Origin: an uncultured Woeseia sp.
Lineage (GTDB): Bacteria; Pseudomonadota; Gammaproteobacteria; Steroidobacterales; Woeseiaceae
DNA: 14,899 bases
Assembly (NCBI GenBank): GCA_937925605.1
Contig: CALALV010000095.1
Coordinates: 1 to 14,899, forward strand
Reading direction: 5' to 3'
Made by a program: the position numbers and the translations under genes. Every line of letters begins with the position of its first letter. Positions within the stretch are counted from its first letter, which is position 1. The notes beneath the pieces are model-generated. The model did not search any database. It was not told the DNA's origin and saw only the letters and a program-made list of their open reading frames with translations. Shown piece after piece: positions 1 to 6,825 of this stretch.

Positions 1-578
<578 letters not shown>

Positions 579-583
579 GTACT

Positions 584-898
584 ATGGCAACGAACCAGAA
601 CATCCGCATCCGGCTGAAGGCTTTCGACCATCGGCTCATCGACAACTCGGCCCGCGAGATCGTGGACACGGCCAAGCGCACCGGCGCGACCGTGAAAGGC
701 CCGATCCCGCTGCCGATGAAGATGGAGCGCTACACGGTCCTGATTTCGCCGCACGTCAACAAGGACGCGCGGGACCAGTACGAGATCCGGACCCACAAGC
801 GCCTCATGGACATCATGGATCCTACCGACAAGACCGTGGATGCCCTGATGAAGCTCGAGCTGCCTGCTGGCGTGGACGTACAGATCAAGCTGAATTAG
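584..898 (+). CDS. rpsJ: 30S ribosomal protein S10
   Basis: S10 is a small-subunit head protein that also serves as NusE in transcription antitermination with NusB. The 104 residues match E. coli S10 (103 aa) almost throughout, including IRIRLKAFDHRLID, KRTGA, GPIPLP and the conserved loop region HVNKDARDQYEIRTHKR. The start is 5 nt after tuf with only a weak purine-rich sequence upstream, so translation is probably coupled to tuf. In E. coli this gene leads the S10 operon behind an L4-responsive leader. No room for such a leader exists here. The long leader-like interval instead follows this gene. Confidence 0.98.
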   Translation: MATNQNIRIRLKAFDHRLIDNSAREIVDTAKRTGATVKGPIPLPMKMERYTVLISPHVNKDARDQYEIRTHKRLMDIMDPTDKTVDALMKLELPAGVDVQIKLN

Positions 899-908
899 GC
901 AAAAAAAC

Positions 909-935
909 AGGCGATTTCAGACACTTGGATCGCCT
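909..935 (-). terminator. Possible minus-strand intrinsic terminator after rpsJ
   Basis: A perfect 7-bp stem (AGGCGAT 909-915 with ATCGCCT 929-935) encloses a 13-nt loop. On the plus strand it is preceded by seven A residues (901-907). Read on the minus strand, the stem is therefore followed by a T7 run one base later, as in an intrinsic terminator for leftward transcripts. No T tract follows on the plus strand. The loop is longer than usual, so confidence is limited. Confidence 0.3.
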
Positions 936-954
936 CGAGCTCGCCCCCGAAACT

Positions 955-970
955 CCTTGCCAAGGCAAGG
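955..970. promoter_or_regulatory. Inverted repeat over the -35 element
   Basis: CCTTGCC at 955-961 is the exact reverse complement of GGCAAGG at 964-970, with a 2-nt centre (AA). The dyad contains the whole -35 hexamer of the 957-984 promoter. It could be a DNA-protein operator, or an accident of the promoter sequence. As RNA it would lie upstream of the expected start site, so a protein-binding role is the more sensible reading. Confidence 0.35.
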
Positions 971-984
971 AAGGTCGGTATAAT
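957..984 (+). promoter_or_regulatory. Sigma70-like promoter for rplC and downstream S10 genes
   Basis: TTGCCA at 957-962 matches the -35 consensus in 5 of 6 positions, and TATAAT at 979-984 matches the -10 consensus exactly. The spacer is 16 nt. A start site would be expected near 990-992. In GC-rich sequence such a match is unlikely by chance, and it lies in the one long spacer of the locus. An inverted repeat covers the -35. Confidence 0.75.
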
Positions 985-1034
985 GGCGGGCTCGTTTGAG
1001 CCGGGCCGTCCCGGGAGTCGGCCAGGTTTCAAAT

Positions 1035-1063
1035 GCACGGGATACCCCTTCAGGGCCCCGTGC
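1035..1063 (+). ncRNA. Strong leader hairpin in the rplC 5' UTR
   Basis: GCACGGG (1035-1041) pairs perfectly with CCCGTGC (1057-1063). Inside it CCC (1046-1048) pairs with GGG (1053-1055) around a TTCA tetraloop, leaving an asymmetric internal loop (ATAC opposite C). This is the strongest hairpin I can draw in the leader, and such internal loops are common in ribosomal-protein binding sites. No match to a named leader RNA is claimed. Confidence 0.45.
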
Positions 1064-1074
1064 TGGCACACCGC

Positions 1075-1096
1075 AACGCCGGATAACGATGGCGTT
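1075..1096 (+). ncRNA. Leader hairpin, 6 bp
   Basis: AACGCC (1075-1080) pairs with GGCGTT (1091-1096) around a 10-nt loop. An ATG at 1089 (possible 40-codon upstream ORF) lies across the loop and stem edge. The function is unknown. Confidence 0.3.
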
Positions 1097-1146
1097 CTCG
1101 GCAAATCCCGGACCGCCGGCCTCGGCCGGAACCCAGGGTCAGCTCC

Positions 1147-1187
1147 AGGGCAGTCGAATCAGGACGATTCGCGCGACAGCTGGCCCT
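1147..1187 (+). ncRNA. Two-part leader hairpin
   Basis: The outer stem AGGGC (1147-1151) with GCCCT (1183-1187) encloses an inner perfect 6-bp stem CGAATC (1155-1160) with GATTCG (1166-1171) and an AGGAC loop. It is part of a series of stems between the promoter and rplC and supports the idea of a structured leader. Confidence 0.35.
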
Positions 1188-1220
1188 TTCGCGTGTTCAG
1201 ACGATACGTGAATGCAACGT

Positions 1221-1240
1221 CGGCCAACCGAAGTCGGCGC
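1221..1240 (+). repeat. Direct repeat, copy 1
   Basis: This is the first of two 20-nt copies that differ at one base (C1228 against T1293). They start 65 nt apart. The right end with the next base (CGGCGCC, 1235-1241) can pair over 7 bp with 1281-1287, just left of and into copy 2. Confidence 0.8.
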
Positions 1241-1285
1241 CAAGCCAGTACTGCAGACAGACGAACAAACCGTATTTGGAGGCGC

Positions 1286-1305
1286 CGGCCAATCGAAGTC
1301 GGCGC
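1286..1305 (+). repeat. Direct repeat, copy 2, next to the rplC Shine-Dalgarno
   Basis: This second copy ends immediately before GAGG (1306-1309). GCGCCG (1282-1287) and CGGCGC (1300-1305) form a 6-bp hairpin around a 12-nt loop directly upstream of the Shine-Dalgarno. The same left arm is also the partner of copy 1, so only one of the two stems can form at a time. Confidence 0.8.
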
Positions 1306-1317
1306 GAGGTTTCAGAC

Positions 1318-1974
1318 ATGACAATGGGTCTCGTAGGCCGCAAGCGCGGCATGACGCGTGTCTTCACGGACGAGGGAATTTCCATCCCCGTCACCGTGAT
1401 CGAGGCGCAACCGAACCGCATCACCCAGGTGAAATCCGTGGAGACGGACGGCTACGCCGCGCTCCAGGTCACCGCGGGCAGCCGCAAGGCATCGCGCGTA
1501 ACGAAGCCGGAAGCCGGCCACTTCGCCGCGGCGAAGGTCGAGGCGGGCGACGTCGTCACCGAGTTCCGTCTCGACGGCAGCGAGGAAGGCGAGTTCGCGC
1601 CGGGCGGCGAGCTGAAGGTCGACCTGTTCGAGGCCGGCCAGAAGGTCGACGTCATTGGCACCTCGATCGGCAAGGGCTTCGCCGGCACCGTCAAGCGCCA
1701 CAACTTCCGTACCCAGGACGCGACGCACGGCAACTCGCTGTCGCACCGCGCGCCGGGTTCCATCGGCCAGAACCAGACGCCGGGCCGCGTGTTCAAGGGC
1801 AAGAAGATGTCCGGGCACATGGGCAACGTGCGTACGACCGTGCAGAACCTCGAGGTCGTGCGGGTCGATGCCGAGCGCAACCTGCTGCTGATCAGGGGCG
1901 CCGTCCCGGGTCACAAGGGCGGCAGCGTCATCGTGCGCCCGGCGATCAAAGCCAGGAACAAGGGGGCCGCCTGA
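1318..1974 (+). CDS. rplC: 50S ribosomal protein L3
   Basis: L3 is an early-assembly 50S protein that reaches toward the peptidyl-transferase centre. The product has 218 residues (E. coli 209). GLVGRKRGMTRVFTDEG at the N-terminus and GSIGQNQTPGRVFKGKKMSGHMGN (148-170) are hallmark segments, the latter holding the glutamine methylated by PrmB in E. coli. I choose ATG 1318 because GAGG lies 8 nt upstream and the MTMGLVG start aligns with the family. An in-frame ATG at 1276 would add 14 residues with no family counterpart, and ATG 1324 is an alternative. The gene follows the long rpsJ-rplC leader, and its stop overlaps the rplD start by one base. Confidence 0.97.
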   Translation: MTMGLVGRKRGMTRVFTDEGISIPVTVIEAQPNRITQVKSVETDGYAALQVTAGSRKASRVTKPEAGHFAAAKVEAGDVVTEFRLDGSEEGEFAPGGELKVDLFEAGQKVDVIGTSIGKGFAGTVKRHNFRTQDATHGNSLSHRAPGSIGQNQTPGRVFKGKKMSGHMGNVRTTVQNLEVVRVDAERNLLLIRGAVPGHKGGSVIVRPAIKARNKGAA

Positions 1975-2576
1975 TGAAACTGAAGATGCAGGGTTCGGGC
2001 TCCGTGGACGTGGCGGACGCCGCGTTCGGCGCCGAATTCAACGAGCCGCTCGTACACCAGGTCGTGACCGCGTTCCTGGCCGGTGCGCGCGCCGGGACGA
2101 AGGCACAGAAGAATCGCTCCGCGGTCCGCGGCGGCGGCGCAAAGCCGTGGCGCCAGAAGGGCACCGGCCGCGCCCGCGCCGGCACGATCCGCAGCCCGAT
2201 CTGGGTAGGCGGCGGCCGCGCGTTTGCCGCGAAGCCGCGTGACTTCAGCCAGAAGGTGAACCGCAAGATGTACCGTGCCGCGCTGCGCTCGGTGTTCTCC
2301 GAGCTGGTGCGCCAGGACCGGCTGGTCGTGACCGATGAGATCCGCCTCGACAAGCCGAAGACGAAGGACATGGTCGCGATCCTGAAGAAGCACGACGTCG
2401 ACAACGTGCTGATCGTGAACGAGGCCTTCGACGAGAACGTATTCCTGTCGGCGCGCAACCTGCCGGACGTCGGCATCTGCGACGCGTCGTCGATCGACCC
2501 GGTGGTGCTGATGCGCTTCGAGAAGGTGCTGATCACGCTGCCGGCGCTGAAACTCATCGAGGAGCGCCTGTCATGA
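1974..2576 (+). CDS. rplD: 50S ribosomal protein L4
   Basis: L4 lines part of the peptide exit tunnel. In E. coli it also represses its own operon through the S10 leader, affecting both transcription and translation. The 200 residues match the family length (201). The long extended loop (about 45-98) carries the expected RGGGAKPWRQKGTGRARAG and SPIWVGGG segments. The start is the ATG in TGATG at the end of rplC, with AAGGGGG (1960-1966) as ribosome site. This frame is also open far upstream through rplC (to about 1212), but that stretch is a shadow of rplC. Because the L4 regulator is known, it is the first candidate ligand for the leader upstream of rplC. Confidence 0.98.
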   Translation: MKLKMQGSGSVDVADAAFGAEFNEPLVHQVVTAFLAGARAGTKAQKNRSAVRGGGAKPWRQKGTGRARAGTIRSPIWVGGGRAFAAKPRDFSQKVNRKMYRAALRSVFSELVRQDRLVVTDEIRLDKPKTKDMVAILKKHDVDNVLIVNEAFDENVFLSARNLPDVGICDASSIDPVVLMRFEKVLITLPALKLIEERLS

Positions 2577-2881
2577 GCCGGGCAGCACACCAGGAACGGC
2601 TGATGACGGTCATCCAGGGGCCGCACCTCTCGGAAAAGAGCACCGTCGTCGCCGAGGAAAACAACCAGGTGGTGTTCCGGGTCCGTCCGGACGCGACCAA
2701 GAGCGAGGTCAAGAAGGCCGTCGAACTGCTGTTCGAGGTCCAGGTCGAGCGCGTCTCCGTGGTCAACGTCCGCGGCAAGATCAAGCGCCACGGCCTGCAC
2801 TCCGGCCGCCGCGCGAGCTGGAAGAAGGCCTACGTCACGCTGGCGGAAGGCAGCCAGCTGGACTTCATGGGCGTCGAGTAA
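2573..2881 (+). CDS. rplW: 50S ribosomal protein L23
   Basis: L23 sits at the tunnel exit and is the docking point for trigger factor and SRP. The product is 102 residues (E. coli 100). The ERLMTVIQGPHLSEKS N-terminal segment, the RPDATKSEVKKAVELLFEV helix and GKIKRHG...GRRASWKKAYVTL are typical. The start overlaps the rplD stop in an ATGA, with GAGGAG inside the rplD end as ribosome site. An internal ATG at 2603 would remove the conserved ERL segment and is rejected. Translational coupling to rplD is likely. Confidence 0.97.
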   Translation: MSRAAHQERLMTVIQGPHLSEKSTVVAEENNQVVFRVRPDATKSEVKKAVELLFEVQVERVSVVNVRGKIKRHGLHSGRRASWKKAYVTLAEGSQLDFMGVE

Positions 2882-2909
2882 GCGCCGCGCACACAGACGG
2901 TAGATAGCC

Positions 2910-3740
<831 letters not shown>

Positions 3741-3762
3741 GCAGTTGAGGAGCTGACAGGCA

Positions 3763-4032
3763 ATGCCACGTTCAGTACGCAAGGGGCCGTTCGTCGATAC
3801 GCATCTGGCCAAGAAAGTCACCGCGGCCGCCGCGAAGAACGACCGGCGCCCGATCAAGACCTGGTCGCGCCGCTCGATGGTGCTGCCGGACATGGTCGGC
3901 CTGACGATAGCCGTGCACAACGGTCGTCAGCACGTGCCGATCCTGATCTCGGAGAACATGGTGGGCCACAAGCTGGGCGAGTTCGCCGTGACGCGGACTT
4001 TCAAGGGTCACTCCGGCGACCGCAAGACGTAA
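3763..4032 (+). CDS. rpsS: 30S ribosomal protein S19
   Basis: S19 lies in the 30S head near the intersubunit bridge and forms a complex with S13. The 89 residues are close to E. coli S19 (92). MPRSVRKGPFVD, the KTWSRRSMVLPDMVG block and the GHKLGEFAVTRTF C-terminal region are diagnostic. A clear GAGGAG (3747-3752) lies 10 nt before the ATG. The gene stands 22 nt after rplB. Confidence 0.98.
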   Translation: MPRSVRKGPFVDTHLAKKVTAAAAKNDRRPIKTWSRRSMVLPDMVGLTIAVHNGRQHVPILISENMVGHKLGEFAVTRTFKGHSGDRKT

Positions 4033-4044
4033 GGACCAACGGAC

Positions 4045-4377
4045 ATGCAAGTTGCAGCGACATTACGTTACGCGCGCATTTCGCCGCAGAAGTGCCGCCT
4101 GATGGCGGACGAGATTCGCGGCAAGAGCGTGGATGAGGCGCTCCGCACCCTGACGTTCACGCCGAAGAAAGCGGCGCGAATCGTCAAGAAGGTGCTGGAG
4201 TCGGCTATCGCCAACGCCGAGCACAACCACGGCGCGGACATCGACGAGCTCAAGATCGCGACGATCGAGGTCAACGAGGCGCCGACGTTCCGCCGCTACC
4301 GCGCCCGCGCGAAGGGGCGTGGCGCGCGCATCATCAAGCGCAACAGCCACATCACGATTCGCGTCGGCGACGAGTAA
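4045..4377 (+). CDS. rplV: 50S ribosomal protein L22
   Basis: L22 spans the 50S subunit and its beta-hairpin lines the exit tunnel constriction. The 110 residues equal the family length. The ARISPQKCRLMADEIRGK N-terminal segment and the hairpin region (about 77-105, NEAPTFRRYRARAKGRG) are intact, with no insertion or deletion of the kind seen in macrolide-resistant mutants that I can recognise. AAGGA overlapping the rpsS stop (4031-4035) serves as ribosome site. Confidence 0.98.
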   Translation: MQVAATLRYARISPQKCRLMADEIRGKSVDEALRTLTFTPKKAARIVKKVLESAIANAEHNHGADIDELKIATIEVNEAPTFRRYRARAKGRGARIIKRNSHITIRVGDE

Positions 4378-4398
4378 GCGGGAAGAAGCGAGAGACTT

Positions 4399-5094
4399 AT
4401 GGGTCAGAAAGTACATCCGACAGGTATCCGGCTCGGCATCGTCAAGGACTGGTCGTCCAAGTGGTATGCCGACTCGCAGACGTTCCCCGAGTACGTCCGC
4501 ACGGACCACCAGCTGCGCGAGTTCATCAAGACGAAGCTGAAGGACGCGTCCGTCAGCCGGATCACGATCGAACGGCCGGCGAAGAAGGCGAACATCACCA
4601 TCTTCACCGCGCGCCCGGGCATCGTGATCGGCAAGAAGGGCGAAGACATCGAGAAGCTGCGTGCCGAAGTCGCCAAGATGGTCGGCATGCACATCAACGA
4701 CGTGCGCATCAACATCAACGAGGTGCGCAAGCCGGAGCTCGACGCCCAGCTGGTCGCCGAGGGCATCGCGCAGCAGCTGGAGCGCCGCGTGATGTTCCGT
4801 CGCGCCATGAAGCGCGCCGTGACGAACACGATGCGCGTCGGCGCCGAGGGCATCAAGGTCAAGGTCGGCGGTCGCCTGAACGGCGCCGAGATCGCGCGCT
4901 CGGAGTGGTACCGCGAGGGTCGCGTGCCGCTGCACACGCTGCGTGCCGACATCGACTACGGCTTCGCCGAGGCGCGCACGACCTACGGCGTGATCGGCGT
5001 GAAGGTATGGATCTTCAAGGGTGAGGTCTTCGACAAGCCGGAGCCGGCACCGCAGGCCGAAGAGGCGAAGGAAGCCGCCGCAGGCGGGCGCTAA
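4399..5094 (+). CDS. rpsC: 30S ribosomal protein S3
   Basis: S3 forms the mRNA entry channel together with S4 and S5. The product is 231 residues (E. coli 233). MGQKVHPTGIRLGI is the typical start. The KH domain loop GIVIGKKGEDIEKLR contains the GxxG-type motif GKKG at 78-81. The C-terminal domain holds GRLNGAEIARSEWYREGRVPLHTLRADIDYGFAEA. The tail is Ala/Glu-rich and variable, as usual. A GGAAGAAG tract lies upstream, rather far from the ATG. Confidence 0.98.
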   Translation: MGQKVHPTGIRLGIVKDWSSKWYADSQTFPEYVRTDHQLREFIKTKLKDASVSRITIERPAKKANITIFTARPGIVIGKKGEDIEKLRAEVAKMVGMHINDVRININEVRKPELDAQLVAEGIAQQLERRVMFRRAMKRAVTNTMRVGAEGIKVKVGGRLNGAEIARSEWYREGRVPLHTLRADIDYGFAEARTTYGVIGVKVWIFKGEVFDKPEPAPQAEEAKEAAAGGR

Positions 5095-5112
5095 AGCCAG
5101 GACGTAAAGACA

Positions 5113-5526
5113 ATGTTACAGCCCAAGAGAACGAAGTTTCGCAAGCAGATGAAGGGCCGCAACCGCGGCCTGGCGCAGCGCGGCAGCGACGTGTCGTTCG
5201 GCCAGTACGGCCTGAAGGCGACCGAACGCGGCCGGCTGACGGCGCGCCAGATCGAGGCGGGTCGTCGTGCCATGACGCGCCACATCAAGCGCGGCGGCAA
5301 GATCTGGATCCGGGTGTTCCCGGACAAACCGATCACGAAGAAGCCGCTCGAAGTGCGCCAGGGTAAGGGCAAGGGCAACGTCGAGTACTGGGTCTGCCAG
5401 ATCCAGCCGGGCCGAGTCCTGTACGAGATGGAAGGCGTGTCGGAAGAGGTGGCGCGCGAGGCGTTCCGCCTGGCCGCGGCCAAGCTGCCGTTCCCGACCA
5501 CCTTCGTGACGCGGACGGTGATGTGA
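5113..5526 (+). CDS. rplP: 50S ribosomal protein L16
   Basis: L16 helps position A-site tRNA and is a late-assembly 50S protein. The 137 residues match E. coli (136). MLQPKRTKFRKQMKGRNRG and RQGKGKGNVEYWVCQIQPGRVLYEM are diagnostic. Arg82, just before the GKGKG segment, corresponds to the arginine hydroxylated by the RoxA/YcfD oxygenase in E. coli. The stop TGA overlaps the rpmC start by one base. Confidence 0.98.
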   Translation: MLQPKRTKFRKQMKGRNRGLAQRGSDVSFGQYGLKATERGRLTARQIEAGRRAMTRHIKRGGKIWIRVFPDKPITKKPLEVRQGKGKGNVEYWVCQIQPGRVLYEMEGVSEEVAREAFRLAAAKLPFPTTFVTRTVM

Positions 5527-5729
5527 TGAAAGCCAGCGAGTTACGCGAAAAGTCGATTGCCGAGCTGCAGGAAGAGCTCGTGGCGCTGCGCCGCGAGCAG
5601 TTCAACCTGCGCATGCAGAAGGCCACGGGCCAGCTCAACCATAATCACGAGCACGGCCGCGTTCGCAAGGACATTGCGCGCATCAAGACCGTCATGAACG
5701 AGATGGCGCGCAAAGGTGACGAGAAATGA
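5526..5729 (+). CDS. rpmC: 50S ribosomal protein L29
   Basis: L29 is a small helical protein at the tunnel exit beside L23. The product is 67 residues (E. coli 63), beginning MKASELREKSIAELQEEL with the conserved LRREQFNLRMQKATGQL helix. I choose ATG 5526, in a TGATG overlap with the rplP stop, over a GTG three bases earlier because MKA is the family start. There is no clear Shine-Dalgarno, so coupling to rplP is probable. The stop overlaps rpsQ in an ATGA. Confidence 0.96.
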   Translation: MKASELREKSIAELQEELVALRREQFNLRMQKATGQLNHNHEHGRVRKDIARIKTVMNEMARKGDEK

Positions 5730-6010
5730 GTGAAGAAGCAGCGAAGACGACGGAAGGCAAGATCAAGCGCACCGTGACCGGCCGCGTCGTCAGCAACAAG
5801 ATGGACAAGACGGTCGCCGTGGCGATCGAGCGCTCGATCAAGCACCCGGCCTACGGCAAGTACGTGCGCCGGACCACGAAGGTGCTCGCGCATGACGAGA
5901 CCAACGATTGCCGCGAAGGCGACCGGGTCATGATCAGCGAGTGCCGGCCGCTGTCGAAGCGCAAGGCATGGCAGGTCGTCAACGTCATCGAGCGCGCAGC
6001 CGAAAGCTGA
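5726..6010 (+). CDS. rpsQ: 30S ribosomal protein S17
   Basis: S17 is a primary 16S rRNA-binding protein with an OB fold. The 94 residues are about 10 longer than E. coli S17 (84), the extra length being an N-terminal MSEEAAKTTEG-type extension. The core GRVVSNKMDKTVAVAIERSIKHPAYGKYVRRTTK and ECRPLSKRKAWQVV is standard. AAAGGTGA in the rpmC end is the likely ribosome site and the genes overlap by 4 nt. In E. coli this is the last S10-operon gene. Confidence 0.97.
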   Translation: MSEEAAKTTEGKIKRTVTGRVVSNKMDKTVAVAIERSIKHPAYGKYVRRTTKVLAHDETNDCREGDRVMISECRPLSKRKAWQVVNVIERAAES

Positions 6011-6051
6011 GCGCCGCGACGGAACAACATTACAGATAACGGAATGCAGCC

Positions 6052-6420
6052 ATGATTCAGATGCAGACAGTCCTGGATGCCGCCGACAACTCGGGTGCGC
6101 GGCGCGTGCAGTGCATCAAGGTGCTGGGTGGTTCGAAGCGCCGCTACGCGGCCGTCGGTGACGTCATCAAGGTGAGCGTCAAGGACGCGATCCCGCGCGG
6201 CAAGGTCAAGAAGGGCGAGGTGTACAACGCCGTCGTCGTTCGGACCCGCAAGGGCGTGCGGCGCAAGGACGGTTCGCTGATCCGCTTCGACGGCAACGCC
6301 GCCGTGCTGCTGAACAACCGCCTCGAGCCGATCGGCACCCGTATCTTCGGGCCCGTGACGCGCGAGCTGCGCACGAACCAGTTCATGAAGATCATCTCGC
6401 TCGCACCGGAAGTGCTGTAA
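6052..6420 (+). CDS. rplN: 50S ribosomal protein L14
   Basis: L14 forms an intersubunit bridge and is the binding site of the RsfS silencing factor. The 122 residues match E. coli (123). MIQMQTVLDAADNSGARRVQCIKVLGGSKRRYA and the C-terminal TRELRTNQFMKIISLAPEVL are characteristic. It begins the spc cluster after a 41-nt spacer in which I see no convincing promoter. GATAAC at 6035-6040 is a poor -10 and has no good -35 partner. Confidence 0.98.
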   Translation: MIQMQTVLDAADNSGARRVQCIKVLGGSKRRYAAVGDVIKVSVKDAIPRGKVKKGEVYNAVVVRTRKGVRRKDGSLIRFDGNAAVLLNNRLEPIGTRIFGPVTRELRTNQFMKIISLAPEVL

Positions 6421-6444
6421 GCGAAGGACGAAGGTCGGAAAGCT

Positions 6445-6762
6445 ATGAACAAGATCAGGAAGGGCGACGAGGTCGTCGTGACCACCGGCAAGGACAAGGG
6501 CCGCCGCGGCACCGTCCTGCAGGTATTGCAGGACGGCCGGGTGCTCGTCGAGGGCATCAACATCGCGAAGAAGCACCAGAAGGCGAACCCGAACATGGGC
6601 GTGGAGGGCGGCATCGTGGACCGCGCGATGCCCGTCGACATCTCGAACGTCCAGGTCTTCAACCCGAAGAGCAAGAAGGGCGAGCGCGTCGGTATCCGGG
6701 TCAACAAGGACGGCAGCAAGGAACGGATCTTTCGGCAGAGCGGCGAGCCCGTCGATATCTGA
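6445..6762 (+). CDS. rplX: 50S ribosomal protein L24
   Basis: L24 initiates 50S assembly by binding the 5' region of 23S rRNA. The 105 residues match E. coli (104). A KOW motif occupies about residues 5-32 (KGDEVVVTTGKDKGRRGTVLQV). The downstream NPNMGVEGGIVDRAMPVDISNVQVF block is typical. An AAGG-containing purine tract (6431-6442) precedes the ATG. A 63-nt spacer separates it from rplE, in the place where S8 acts in E. coli. Confidence 0.98.
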   Translation: MNKIRKGDEVVVTTGKDKGRRGTVLQVLQDGRVLVEGINIAKKHQKANPNMGVEGGIVDRAMPVDISNVQVFNPKSKKGERVGIRVNKDGSKERIFRQSGEPVDI

Positions 6763-6825
6763 GTGAGCCCAGGAGACAGTTTCAGGCAGTACACGCGTGA
6801 GCGGGCTGCCCGGTGAGTTAAAGAA

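Larger units (their letters stand above)
899..1317 (+). other. Long gene-free interval between rpsJ and rplC, probable promoter plus structured mRNA leader
   Basis: These 419 nt separate two genes that are normally almost adjacent. I see no convincing protein-coding gene. Elements read directly from the sequence are a hairpin with an A7 tract on its left (901-935), a sigma70-type promoter (957-984) with a dyad over its -35, and hairpins at 989-1002, 1035-1063, 1075-1096, 1116-1129 and 1147-1187. A pair of 20-nt direct repeats lies at 1221-1240 and 1286-1305, and a GAGG Shine-Dalgarno at 1306-1309 precedes rplC. If transcription starts near 991, the 5' UTR is about 327 nt. I infer a regulatory leader for the S10 cluster, with L4 or another product as possible ligand. 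That is not proven by sequence. Confidence 0.6.

Noticed and set aside
983..1321. Open frame of 112 codons spanning the rplC leader
   Set aside because: Its ATG is inside the -10 hexamer of the promoter, so it cannot be the start on that transcript, and the translation resembles no family I know. Only a short internal GTG start is kept as a speculative finding.
1212..1973. Long open frame upstream of and in frame with rplD
   Set aside because: It runs through rplC in another frame. The L4 family starts at 1974, and stop-poor alternative frames are common in GC-rich genes.
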